From Planctomycetota bacterium (GTDB lineage Bacteria; Planctomycetota; UBA1135; UBA2386): a stretch of 33,415 nt of DNA. Shown here piece after piece: positions 23,848-31,368 of the stretch (positions are counted from its first letter, which is position 1; every line of letters begins with the position of its first letter). Position numbers and translations under genes: made by a program. The stretch lies in the NCBI GenBank assembly GCA_025459175.1, contig JALORC010000081.1, forward strand, positions 1-33,415. The letters are read 5' to 3'. The notes beneath the pieces were generated by a model that made no database searches, was not told the DNA's origin, and worked only from the letters and a program-made list of their open reading frames with translations.

Positions 23848-25899
23848 ATGGCTGACTTCGAAGCGAAGAACCAACGCAACACCCTGCTGGCGGTGTTCTT
23901 CGTCGGCGTGATCGGGATGATGATCATCCCGCTGCCGCCGCTGCTGCTGGACGCGATGTTGTGCATCAACATCACGACCAGCCTGCTGATCCTGATGGCG
24001 GTGCTCAATGCGGGGCGGCCGGCCGAGTTCAGCACCTTCCCGAGTGTGCTGCTGTTCACCGCGCTGTTCCGGCTCGGCCTGAACGTGTCGTCGACGCGCC
24101 TGATCCTGCTCGACGGCGACGCCGGTGACATCATCCGCACGTTCGGCAGCTTCGTGGTCGGCGGCGAGCCGGTGGTCGGCATCGTCATCTTCCTGGTGCT
24201 GGTGGTGATCCAGTTCATCGTGATCACCAAGGGCCAGAACCGCATCAGCGAGGTGTCGGCGCGGTTCGCGTTGGACGCGATGCCGGGCAAGCAGATGTCG
24301 ATCGACGCCGATCTCGGCGCCGGCCTGATCACCGCCGAGGAAGCCAAGGCCCGCCGCCAGTCGCTGACCGCGGAGATGGAGTTCTACGGCGCGATGGACG
24401 GCGCCGGCAAGTTCGTGCGCGGCGACGCGGTCGCCGGCCTGATCATCACCGGCATCAACATCGTCGGTGGCCTGATCATGGCGATGGTCTACGGCAACCT
24501 GACGTTGCTGCAGGCGTTCGAGAAGTACACGGTGCTGACGATCGGCGACGGCCTCGTCGCGCAGATCCCGGCGCTGCTGGTGTCGGTCGCGGCCGGCATC
24601 CTGGTCACCAAGGGGCAGAGCGAGAACTCGCTCGGTCAGGAGATGGGCGACCAGATGCTCGGCAGCAGCCGCGCGATGCGGCTGGTCGCCGGCATCCTGG
24701 TGCTGATGGCGCTGCTGCCCGGCATGCCGACGATCCTGTTCGCGACCATCGCCGCGGTGATGTTCGTGTTCTCGACCAACATCGAGAAGGCGCGCGCCGC
24801 CGCGGTGACGGCGAAGAACCAGGCCGCCGAGGCCGCGCTGCCGAAGGCCGACGACTCCCAGACGCCGGTCGAGGACCTGCTCGCGGTCGATCGCCTGGGC
24901 GTCGAGATCGGCTACCGGCTCATCGGCCTCGTCGAACCGGGCCGTCACGGTGGCCTGCTCGACCACATCCGCTCGCTGCGCCGCCAGTTCGCGCAGACGC
25001 TGGGCCTCGTGGTGCCGCCGATCCGGGTGCGCGACAACGTGCAGCTCGATCCCAACACCTATCGCGTGCTGCTCGGCGGCCAGGAGATCGCGCGTGGTTC
25101 GCTGCGCGCCGGGCAGTTCCTGGCCATGGACCCGAGCGGCAGCGCGGCGCCGATCCAGGGCATCGAGACGATCGAGCCCGCGTTCGGTCTGCCGGCGCGG
25201 TGGATCACCGAAGCCGACAAGGACAAGGCCGAACTGCTCGGCTACACGGTGATCGACGCCGCCTCGGTGCTGATCACGCACCTGACCGAGGTGTTGAAGA
25301 AGGTCGCCGGCGAGCTGCTGTCGCGCGACGACGTGAAGTCGCTGGTCGACAACCTGAAGAAGGTGTCACCGGCGGTCGTCGACGAGCTGATCCCCGGTCA
25401 GCTGACGCTCGGCCACGTGCAGCGCATCCTCGGCGCCCTGCTGAAGGAAGGCGTGCCGATCCGCAATCTGCAGACGATCCTCGAAGGTCTCGCCGATGCG
25501 TGCACCGAGACCAAGGACCCGCGCCAGCTGACCGAGCACGTGCGCGCGCGCCTGGCCCGCACCATCGTCGAACCGCACCTCGACCCGGCCGGCACGCTCT
25601 ACGCGGCGTTCCTCGATCCCGAGCTCGAACGCAACCTCGCCGAGGCCCTCGCCGGCAACGACGGCGTCGCCAATCTGCCAGCCGGCTTCCTCGGCCGCTT
25701 CGTCGATCGCACCGCCGAGGCGCTGTCGGCGATGGCCCGCGCCGGCCGCGATCCGGTGCTGGTCACGCGCGCCAGCCTGCGCCCGTTCCTCGCCGAGGCC
25801 ATCGCCGGCGTCATCCCCAATGCGGCCGTGCTGAGCTACCAGGAGACCACTCCGGCTCGCAAGGTCGAGACCAGCCAGCGCATCGCCGCGGCCGGCTGA
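23848..25899 (+). CDS. flhA: Flagellar export gate protein FlhA
   Basis: The product is 683 aa. Eight membrane helices occupy residues about 10-320. Hallmarks are PLPPLLLDAML near the first helices, ALFRLGLNVSSTRLIL, the FHIPEP-family loop FALDAMPGKQMSIDADLGAG followed by EEAKARRQ, and VSVAAGILVTK. The cytoplasmic domain (about 340-683) binds chaperone-substrate complexes. ATG 23848 is 17 nt after flhB with CGAGGACC upstream. The length is normal. Confidence 0.97.
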   Translation: MADFEAKNQRNTLLAVFFVGVIGMMIIPLPPLLLDAMLCINITTSLLILMAVLNAGRPAEFSTFPSVLLFTALFRLGLNVSSTRLILLDGDAGDIIRTFGSFVVGGEPVVGIVIFLVLVVIQFIVITKGQNRISEVSARFALDAMPGKQMSIDADLGAGLITAEEAKARRQSLTAEMEFYGAMDGAGKFVRGDAVAGLIITGINIVGGLIMAMVYGNLTLLQAFEKYTVLTIGDGLVAQIPALLVSVAAGILVTKGQSENSLGQEMGDQMLGSSRAMRLVAGILVLMALLPGMPTILFATIAAVMFVFSTNIEKARAAAVTAKNQAAEAALPKADDSQTPVEDLLAVDRLGVEIGYRLIGLVEPGRHGGLLDHIRSLRRQFAQTLGLVVPPIRVRDNVQLDPNTYRVLLGGQEIARGSLRAGQFLAMDPSGSAAPIQGIETIEPAFGLPARWITEADKDKAELLGYTVIDAASVLITHLTEVLKKVAGELLSRDDVKSLVDNLKKVSPAVVDELIPGQLTLGHVQRILGALLKEGVPIRNLQTILEGLADACTETKDPRQLTEHVRARLARTIVEPHLDPAGTLYAAFLDPELERNLAEALAGNDGVANLPAGFLGRFVDRTAEALSAMARAGRDPVLVTRASLRPFLAEAIAGVIPNAAVLSYQETTPARKVETSQRIAAAG

Positions 25900-25932
25900 T
25901 CCCACTCCCCACTGCATCCACCGACTCTCGCC

Positions 25933-26928
25933 ATGTTGTTGCAGCGCTTCGAAGCCAAGACCCTTCCCCAGGCCCTCGAACGGGTCCGCGCCGAGTGCGG
26001 CGAGGACGCCCTCGTCGTCGAGACCCGGCCGACCCACGGCGGCTACCTCGTGATCGCCGCCCGCGCCGACGCCCCGGCGCGCAAGCCGCGCGATCAGGCG
26101 GCGGCGCTGCCGGCACCGCTGCTGGCGAAGTGGACCCGCGGCTTCCAGCCGCTCGCCGAACGGGCCACCGACTTCGGCCTGTCCGATCCGGTGCTGCGCG
26201 CCGTCGAGAAGGCGCTGCTCGGCACCCGCGTCGATCTGCGCCAGCCCGGCGATCCGGCCCTGCCGGCACTCGCGAGTCGCGTGCTCGCCGCGCTGGTGCG
26301 TACCGAACCGCGCGTCGAAGCGACCGGCGCGTTCCGCGTGACGGCGGTGGTCGGCCCGACCGGCGTCGGCAAGACCACGACGTTGGCCAAGCTCGCCGCC
26401 CGCGCCCGCGAACGCGGCGAGTCGGTCGCCATCGTCACGCTCGACACCTACCGCATGGCGGCGGTCGAGCAGCTGCGCGCGTTCGCCGACCTGCTGGCGG
26501 TGCCGTTCGAGGTCGCGTTCACCCCGGCCGATCTGCGCCGCGTGCTGCAGCAACATGCGAGCTGCGACCGCATCCTGATCGACACCACCGGGCGCAGCCC
26601 GCGCGACCGCGCGGCGATGCCGCTGCTCGAGGGCCAACTGCGCGCGATCGGCGCCGCGACGCTGCTGTGCCTCGCCGCCGGCACCCGCGCCCGCGACTGC
26701 CGCGTGGTGCTCGACGCCTACGAGCCGCTCGGCATCGACGCGGTGTGCCTGACCAAGTGGGACGAAACCGTGGCGCCCGGCGAAGCGCTCGCCGCGGTGG
26801 TCGAAGCCGGCCTGCCGCTGTCGCACCTGTGCATCGGCCAGGAAGTGCCCGCCGACATCGTGCCCGCCTGTGCGATGCAGCTGGCGAACGCCGCGTTCGA
26901 CACCGAACCGGCCGGAGTCTCCGCATGA
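25933..26928 (+). CDS. flhF: Flagellar SRP-type GTPase FlhF
   Basis: The product is 331 aa. A short N-terminal part (MLLQRFEAKTLPQALERV) and a basic linker precede the NG GTPase domain: G1 loop GPTGVGKTTT (141-150), DTYRMAAVEQL (171-181), the G3 DTTGRSP (217-223) and the G4-type TKWDE. FlhF sets the place and number of flagella. The B-domain is shorter than in gamma-proteobacterial FlhF. The stop overlaps the start of the next gene (ATGA), the usual flhF-flhG arrangement. Confidence 0.95.
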   Translation: MLLQRFEAKTLPQALERVRAECGEDALVVETRPTHGGYLVIAARADAPARKPRDQAAALPAPLLAKWTRGFQPLAERATDFGLSDPVLRAVEKALLGTRVDLRQPGDPALPALASRVLAALVRTEPRVEATGAFRVTAVVGPTGVGKTTTLAKLAARARERGESVAIVTLDTYRMAAVEQLRAFADLLAVPFEVAFTPADLRRVLQQHASCDRILIDTTGRSPRDRAAMPLLEGQLRAIGAATLLCLAAGTRARDCRVVLDAYEPLGIDAVCLTKWDETVAPGEALAAVVEAGLPLSHLCIGQEVPADIVPACAMQLANAAFDTEPAGVSA

Positions 26929-27776
26929 ACGCCAATCAGGCCAGTGCCCTGCAGATCCCGCGCCCGCCGCGCACGCCTTGGCTCGCGGTCGCCGGCGCCA
27001 AGGGTGGCGTCGGCAAGACCATGCTCGCCACCAACCTCGCGCTGCTGCTGGCGCGCGCCGGCCATCGCACGCTGCTGGTCGACTTCGACCCTGGCTGCGG
27101 CAACGTCGGCGTGCACCTGCGGCTGTCCGGGCGCCACGCGCTCGAGGACATCGCCGCCGGCGCCTGCCATGCGATCGATGCGCTGATCGACGGTCCGGGC
27201 GGCATCCGCGTGCTGCTCGGCCGGTCCGGATCGACGCTGCTGGCCGGCGACGACCCGGCCCCGCGCGAACGCGCGATGCGCGCGATCGACGAAGCGGCGC
27301 GCGACTTCGACGTCGTCGTCGTCGACACCGGCGCCGGCATCGGCCCGGCCACGCTCGCCGCCGTCGAACGCGCGGATCTCGTGCTCGGGCTGTCGACCCC
27401 CGATGCGGCGGCGCTCACCGATGCCTATGCGCTGTGCAAGGTGCTGCACCGCCGCGGCCGCCCGTTGCCGCACCTGGTCGTGAATCGCGTGCAGAACCGC
27501 GACGAGGCGATGCGCACCGCCAGCAAGCTCGCCGCCGTGGCGCGCAAGTTCCTCGCCGCGGAGAGCCCGTTCGGTGGCTGGGTCGGGCAGGACAGCTCGA
27601 TCGAGTTCGCGGTCCAGGACCAGCGGCCGGTGGCGCTGTTCGGGCAGGGCCAGGGGCTCGACGACCTGCGCACGGTGTGCGCCACCGCGCTGGCGGCGCT
27701 GCCGCCCCTCGTCCGTTCGCACGCGGCGACCCCGGCGCCCCGCACGGTCCGGTTGCGGCCGCAACCGCTGCCCTGA
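26925..27776 (+). CDS. flhG: MinD-like ATPase FlhG
   Basis: The product is 283 aa. It has the deviant Walker A GAKGGVGKT (24-32), with the first-position lysine of MinD/ParA-type ATPases, then LLVDFDPGCGNVGVHL and DVVVVDTGAGIG (switch II). FlhG acts with FlhF to limit flagellar number. ATG 26925 overlaps the flhF stop. The C-terminus lacks an obvious MinD-type amphipathic helix and ends in an Arg/Pro tail. Confidence 0.93.
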   Translation: MNANQASALQIPRPPRTPWLAVAGAKGGVGKTMLATNLALLLARAGHRTLLVDFDPGCGNVGVHLRLSGRHALEDIAAGACHAIDALIDGPGGIRVLLGRSGSTLLAGDDPAPRERAMRAIDEAARDFDVVVVDTGAGIGPATLAAVERADLVLGLSTPDAAALTDAYALCKVLHRRGRPLPHLVVNRVQNRDEAMRTASKLAAVARKFLAAESPFGGWVGQDSSIEFAVQDQRPVALFGQGQGLDDLRTVCATALAALPPLVRSHAATPAPRTVRLRPQPLP

Positions 27777-27878
27777 GCGCGGCCGGCGACCGCCGCCGCC
27801 GAGGCTGCGGAACGGCCCCTTCGCACGTGCCGCCATACCTAGGGAAATCCCCATCCCGCCGGGACTTCCGTCGCTCTG

Positions 27879-27908
27879 ACTCAACCCGCCGCAAGCCCGT
27901 CGCCGATA
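27879..27908 (+). promoter_or_regulatory. Putative sigma-28-type promoter
   Basis: ACTCAACCC (27879-27887), 14 nt, then GCCGATA (27902-27908). Blocks and spacing match the element upstream of cheY (17621-17650). It lies in the 151-nt gap after flhG, 19 nt before the start of the small membrane protein, and would give the second sigma gene its own promoter. Confidence 0.5.
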
Positions 27909-27927
27909 CCCCGTTCCGGCAATCGAC

Positions 27928-28191
27928 ATGAAGTCCGGCACCGGCAGCCAAGAACTGACGCGCCTCCTCTCGGCGTATCTGACCAGCATCGCGTTCGGGA
28001 TCACGTTCCTGGTCGCGTCCCTGGTCGGCGTCGACGGCCTGACCGCACTGTGGCGCGCCGTGGTGGCCGCCGGCACCGCGATGGTCGTGGGCCACCTGCT
28101 CGCCACCCCGCTGGTCGACACCGTGCTGACCGCGATCGCCCGCGACGAAGCCAAGCGCCAGGCCGAGAAGCCCGGGGAAGAGGAACCGTGA
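27928..28191 (+). CDS. Small two-helix membrane protein, unknown
   Basis: The product is 87 aa with two membrane helices (about 14-34 and 42-64) and a charged C-terminal tail (ARDEAKRQAEKPGEEEP). No family is recognised. It follows a promoter-like element, and its stop overlaps the GTG of the second sigma factor, so the two are co-translated. A link to sigma activity, for instance as a membrane partner, is speculation from position only. GGCAATCGAC before the ATG gives no strong ribosome site. Confidence 0.75.
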   Translation: MKSGTGSQELTRLLSAYLTSIAFGITFLVASLVGVDGLTALWRAVVAAGTAMVVGHLLATPLVDTVLTAIARDEAKRQAEKPGEEEP

Positions 28192-28919
28192 GGGTCGCCA
28201 CCAGGGTCATGCGACCGATCGCCGAACGCGATCAGCTCGTCGAGCAGTATCTGCCGCTGGTGCGCTACGTGGTCGCTCGACTGCCGGTGACGCTGCCCGG
28301 CTCGCTCGATCGCGACGATTTCTACTCGGTCGGCGTCATCGGCCTGATGCACGCCGCCTCGACGTTCGATCCCAACCGCGGCGCGTCGTTCAAGACGTTC
28401 GCCTACACGGCGATCCGCGGTGCGATCCTCGACGAGGTGCGCAAACACGACCCGGTGCCGCGCAACCGCCGCGATCGGCTGCGCAAGATGGACCGCGCCA
28501 ATTCGGCGCTGTGGGCCCAGTTCGACCGCGAACCGACGCTGACCGAGCTGGCCACCGCGATGGGCTGCAGCGAACAGGAACTCGACGAGGACCTGCAGGC
28601 GCTGCACACGAGCCGCATGCTGTCGCTCGACGAACAGTACGGCGACGAGGACGGCGGCAGCTCGATGGTGAGCCGGATGCGCGACGCCGGCAGCGCCGAT
28701 CCCGGTCAGCTGGCCGAAGGTCGCGAGCAGCTCGACCAGCTGGCCAAGGCGATCGCCGAACTGCCCGAGACCGATCGCCACGTGGTCGTGCTGTACTTCC
28801 ACGAGCAGCTGTTCCTCAAGGAGATCGGCCAACTGCTCGGCGTCACCGAGTCGCGCGTCAGCCAGATCCTGACCCGCGCCACCGAACGGCTGCGGTTGAA
28901 GATGAAGGAGCGCGACTGA
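28188..28919 (+). CDS. fliA: FliA/WhiG-family RNA polymerase sigma factor (second copy)
   Basis: The product is 243 aa from GTG 28188, which overlaps the previous stop and has GGGGAAGAGG upstream; ATG 28209 is the alternative, 7 codons in. Region 2 reads YLPLVRYVVARL, DDFYSVGVIGLMHAASTF, GASFKTFAYTAIRGAILDEVR; region 3 EPTLTELATAMGCSEQEL; region 4 ETDRHVVVLYFHEQLFLKEIG, VTESRVSQILTRATERL. This is the classical compact FliA without the N-terminal extension of the copy at 16498. Its place right after flhF-flhG is the usual one for fliA. The two copies are clearly diverged. Confidence 0.94.
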   Translation: MRVATRVMRPIAERDQLVEQYLPLVRYVVARLPVTLPGSLDRDDFYSVGVIGLMHAASTFDPNRGASFKTFAYTAIRGAILDEVRKHDPVPRNRRDRLRKMDRANSALWAQFDREPTLTELATAMGCSEQELDEDLQALHTSRMLSLDEQYGDEDGGSSMVSRMRDAGSADPGQLAEGREQLDQLAKAIAELPETDRHVVVLYFHEQLFLKEIGQLLGVTESRVSQILTRATERLRLKMKERD

Positions 28920-28922
28920 GCC

Positions 28923-29159
28923 ATGGAGCCGCTGCGCGCAGTCGCGGCCCCGGCCGGGCCGCTGTCGGTGCAGGAACGCCAGGCCGGCGGCAACCGCCGG
29001 CAGGCCGACGCGTTCCGGCAGGCGCTGCAGCAGCAAACCGGCGGCCGCCGCGAGACCACGGCCGAACGGGAAGCGACGTTGCGATCGCGACTTCAGGTCC
29101 CGACGGCAGGCGGCCGAAAGGACGAGGGAACCGCCCGCCACGTCGACGTGATCGCGTAG
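28923..29159 (+). CDS. Small charged protein in the flagellar operon, unknown
   Basis: The product is 78 aa, rich in Arg, Gln and Ala, with one likely helix (RQADAFRQALQQQ) and otherwise disordered. There is no domain, signal or membrane helix. It starts 3 nt after the sigma stop; AAGGAG lies 12 nt upstream, a poor spacing. Position in the operon is the main reason to call it a gene. Confidence 0.6.
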   Translation: MEPLRAVAAPAGPLSVQERQAGGNRRQADAFRQALQQQTGGRRETTAEREATLRSRLQVPTAGGRKDEGTARHVDVIA

Positions 29160-29173
29160 CGGGTCCCCCCGCG

Positions 29174-29395
29174 ATGACCGACGTGAACCACCGACCAGGC
29201 GTGATCCGCCGCGATGCCGTGCGCTTCGTGCAGAAGCCCGCGCTGATCGACTGCGGCACCGTCGCCTCCGGCCATGCCGCGCAACCGATCGCGGTCGTGC
29301 CGCTGCTCGACGGCGACCGCATCGCCGGGTTCGAGATCCGCTGCGGCTGCGGTGCCACCGCGGTCGTCGAGTGCGTCTACCAGAAGGAGAGCTGA
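29174..29395 (+). CDS. Small protein in the flagellar operon, unknown
   Basis: The product is 73 aa from ATG 29174. It is strand-rich (DRIAGFEIRCGCGATAVVECVY in the second half) with four Cys, two in C-G-C-G. A small beta protein or metal-binding fold is possible; no family is recognised. It ends 1 nt before the ATG of the lipoprotein gene and its last codons contain that gene's ribosome site (AAGGAG), so the two are coupled. Confidence 0.7.
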   Translation: MTDVNHRPGVIRRDAVRFVQKPALIDCGTVASGHAAQPIAVVPLLDGDRIAGFEIRCGCGATAVVECVYQKES

Positions 29396-29396
29396 C

Positions 29397-29915
29397 ATGC
29401 CCCCCGTACGCCCGCACACGTTCTTGCTGCTGCTCGTGCTGCTGACCCTCGGCGGCTGCCGCGCCGCCGCCAATCTGCTCTACGAACCGCGCGCCGACGA
29501 CCCGCTCGACGGTTACCAGGGCAGTCTCGCCGAGGCCGGCATCAGCACCGAGATGGACTGGGGGCCGAAGCAGAACCTGCTGCTCAGCGAGTTCAAGACG
29601 CTGAAGGAGTCGCACGTGCAGCTCGAGCGACGGCTCGAGGACCTGCGCGCCGAGAACCAGAACCTGAAGTCGCAGCTGAGCGGCGAGACCGGTTCGCTGC
29701 AGAAGGAACGCGCCCTGCGCGCCCAGGCCGAGGCCGAGACCGAGCTGCTGCGCCAGCGCCGCCGCGAGCTCGAGGCGCGCATCCTGAGTCTGTCGATCGA
29801 GAAGGCGAAGCTCGAACAGTCGAGCCTGCTGGCGAAGATCGACGCGCTCAGCGCGACGCTCGAGCAGACGCAGGCCGGCACCACGGAGGCCGCGGCGCCG
29901 CCGCGGGGCCGCTGA
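29397..29915 (+). CDS. Coiled-coil lipoprotein
   Basis: The product is 172 aa from ATG 29397 with AAGGAG 7 nt upstream. Residues 1-22 form a lipoprotein signal (FLLLLVLLTLGGC, lipid on the Cys of LGGC). Residues about 58-150 are a long coiled coil (LKESHVQLERRLEDLRAEN and onwards) with heptads of Leu. The tail is short and Pro/Ala-rich. It is probably anchored in a membrane facing the periplasm. The function is unknown; being in the flagellar operon suggests an envelope part of the flagellum. Confidence 0.82.
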   Translation: MPPVRPHTFLLLLVLLTLGGCRAAANLLYEPRADDPLDGYQGSLAEAGISTEMDWGPKQNLLLSEFKTLKESHVQLERRLEDLRAENQNLKSQLSGETGSLQKERALRAQAEAETELLRQRRRELEARILSLSIEKAKLEQSSLLAKIDALSATLEQTQAGTTEAAAPPRGR

Positions 29916-30541
29916 TGCGCACCATCCACGTGCTCTCGTTGCTCGCGGTCGCGTTCGCCGGCTGCGCGATGGAACGCCCGCCCGAAGCGAAGCCGATCAA
30001 CAGCTACGTCGCCGAACGCGCCGACCTGGCCAACGTGCGGCGCATCATGGTGCTGCCGTTCGCGCACGAATCGGGCGTCACCGCCGACTGCACCAAGGTC
30101 CGCGACGCGTTCGTCGCCGAACTGCAGAAGCTGCGCCGCTTCGAGGTGGTGCCGCTGCCCGCGGACGCGCGCGAGGACGACGAGCTCAACGCCTCGCTGG
30201 CGCGCGGCCGGCTGTCGACCGAGGCGATGGTGAACCTCTGCAATCGTTATTCGCTGGACGGCGTCTACGTCGGCTCGGTCACGTCGTGGCGCCCGTACAC
30301 GCCGCCGCACCTCGGGCTGCGCACGCAGCTGATCTCGGTGCACTCCGGCGCGCCGATCTGGGCGGTGGACGCGATCTACGATGCAAGCGACCGCACCACG
30401 GTCAGCGACCTGCGCCACTACCACGAAGGGGTGCAGCGCGACGACGGCAACCTGCACGGCTGGGAGCTGAACCTGCTGTCGCCGGGCAAGTTCACGTCCT
30501 ACGTCGCCCACCGCGTGGTCGGCACCTGGATCCAGGACTGA
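29915..30541 (+). CDS. Lipoprotein with CsgG/LpoB-like fold (tentative)
   Basis: The product is 208 aa; its ATG shares the A of the previous TGA. A lipoprotein signal (VLSLLAVAFAGC) is followed by a mixed alpha/beta domain: VRRIMVLPFAHESG, DAFVAELQKLRRFEVVPLP, LCNRYSLDGVYVGSVTSWRPY, GLRTQLISVHSGAPIWAVDAIYDA. This order (strand, helix with FVAEL, strand, then a loop and long strands) recalls CsgG/LpoB/FlgO-type proteins, some of which form flagellar outer-membrane rings. The match is by pattern only. It is the last gene of the flagellar run. Confidence 0.8.
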   Translation: MRTIHVLSLLAVAFAGCAMERPPEAKPINSYVAERADLANVRRIMVLPFAHESGVTADCTKVRDAFVAELQKLRRFEVVPLPADAREDDELNASLARGRLSTEAMVNLCNRYSLDGVYVGSVTSWRPYTPPHLGLRTQLISVHSGAPIWAVDAIYDASDRTTVSDLRHYHEGVQRDDGNLHGWELNLLSPGKFTSYVAHRVVGTWIQD

Positions 30542-30633
30542 TTCCGGGCGGGGAAGCGCACCGGACCGTCGCCGCCGGGCCCCGGAACGCGTAGGCTCTT
30601 CGCCCCCTTCGCGACCCCCGAGATCCGACCGGC

Positions 30634-31365
30634 GTGTACTCGTTCATCCTCTGTAGTGCCGTTGCCCTGCTGCTGGGCTTCAGCGGCACCTTCATCGACT
30701 GGTGGCCCTGGTACTGGGCCATCGTCTTCACGGTGATCCTCTTCGTCGCCTGCTGGATCGTCGTGACCCGACGCATCAGCGCCCAGCTGCAGCCGGCGAT
30801 GAGCCGCTTCCAACAGCAGGCACAGGCCGGCCACCTCGACGGCGCCATGCAGACGCTCGAGAGCATGCTGCCGTGGGGCAAGTGGGTGCCGCTGCTGACC
30901 GGCCAGCTGCAGGCGCAGATGGGCATGCTCGCCTGGTACGACCACAAGAAGGACAAGGCGCTGCAACTGCTCGAGAAGTCGAGCCTGCGCGCCCCGGACG
31001 CGCGCCTGTTGTTGGCCTGCATCCTGCACAACAAGGGCGACACCGCGCGCGCACTGACCGTGTTGCAGACCGCGTCGATCGTCAACAAGAAGCACCCGCT
31101 GCTGCACAACACGTGGGCCTGGATCCTGCACCGCACCGAGCGCAGCGACGAGGCGCAGAAGGTCCTCGCCGACTTCTGCAAGCGCATGCCCGACGACGCC
31201 CCGTCGAAGGACAACCTGCTGCGCCTGCAGAATCGCACCCGCATGAACATGGGTGCCTTCGACATGCAGTGGTACGCGCTCGGCCTCGAGAACCCGCCGC
31301 AGACGATGGGCCAGATGCGGCGCGCGCCGAAGGGCTTTCGCGAGCCGCCGAAGGGCCGCGGCTGA
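30634..31365 (+). CDS. Membrane-anchored TPR-like protein
   Basis: The product is 243 aa from GTG 30634. Two N-terminal membrane helices (about 2-18 and 23-45) are followed by a helical domain with TPR-like repeats (DGAMQTLESMLPWGK, KALQLLEKSSLRAPDARLLLACILHNKGDTARALTVL). The C-terminus is basic and disordered. It is probably a cytoplasmic scaffold tied to the membrane. The function is unknown. The start has only a weak GAG upstream. Confidence 0.82.
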   Translation: MYSFILCSAVALLLGFSGTFIDWWPWYWAIVFTVILFVACWIVVTRRISAQLQPAMSRFQQQAQAGHLDGAMQTLESMLPWGKWVPLLTGQLQAQMGMLAWYDHKKDKALQLLEKSSLRAPDARLLLACILHNKGDTARALTVLQTASIVNKKHPLLHNTWAWILHRTERSDEAQKVLADFCKRMPDDAPSKDNLLRLQNRTRMNMGAFDMQWYALGLENPPQTMGQMRRAPKGFREPPKGRG

Positions 31366-31368
31366 GCC

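Noticed and set aside
26718..29615. Long minus-strand open frame opposite flhG and the second sigma gene
   Set aside because: The sense strand carries clear flhF, flhG and sigma genes; the antisense product has no recognisable pattern.
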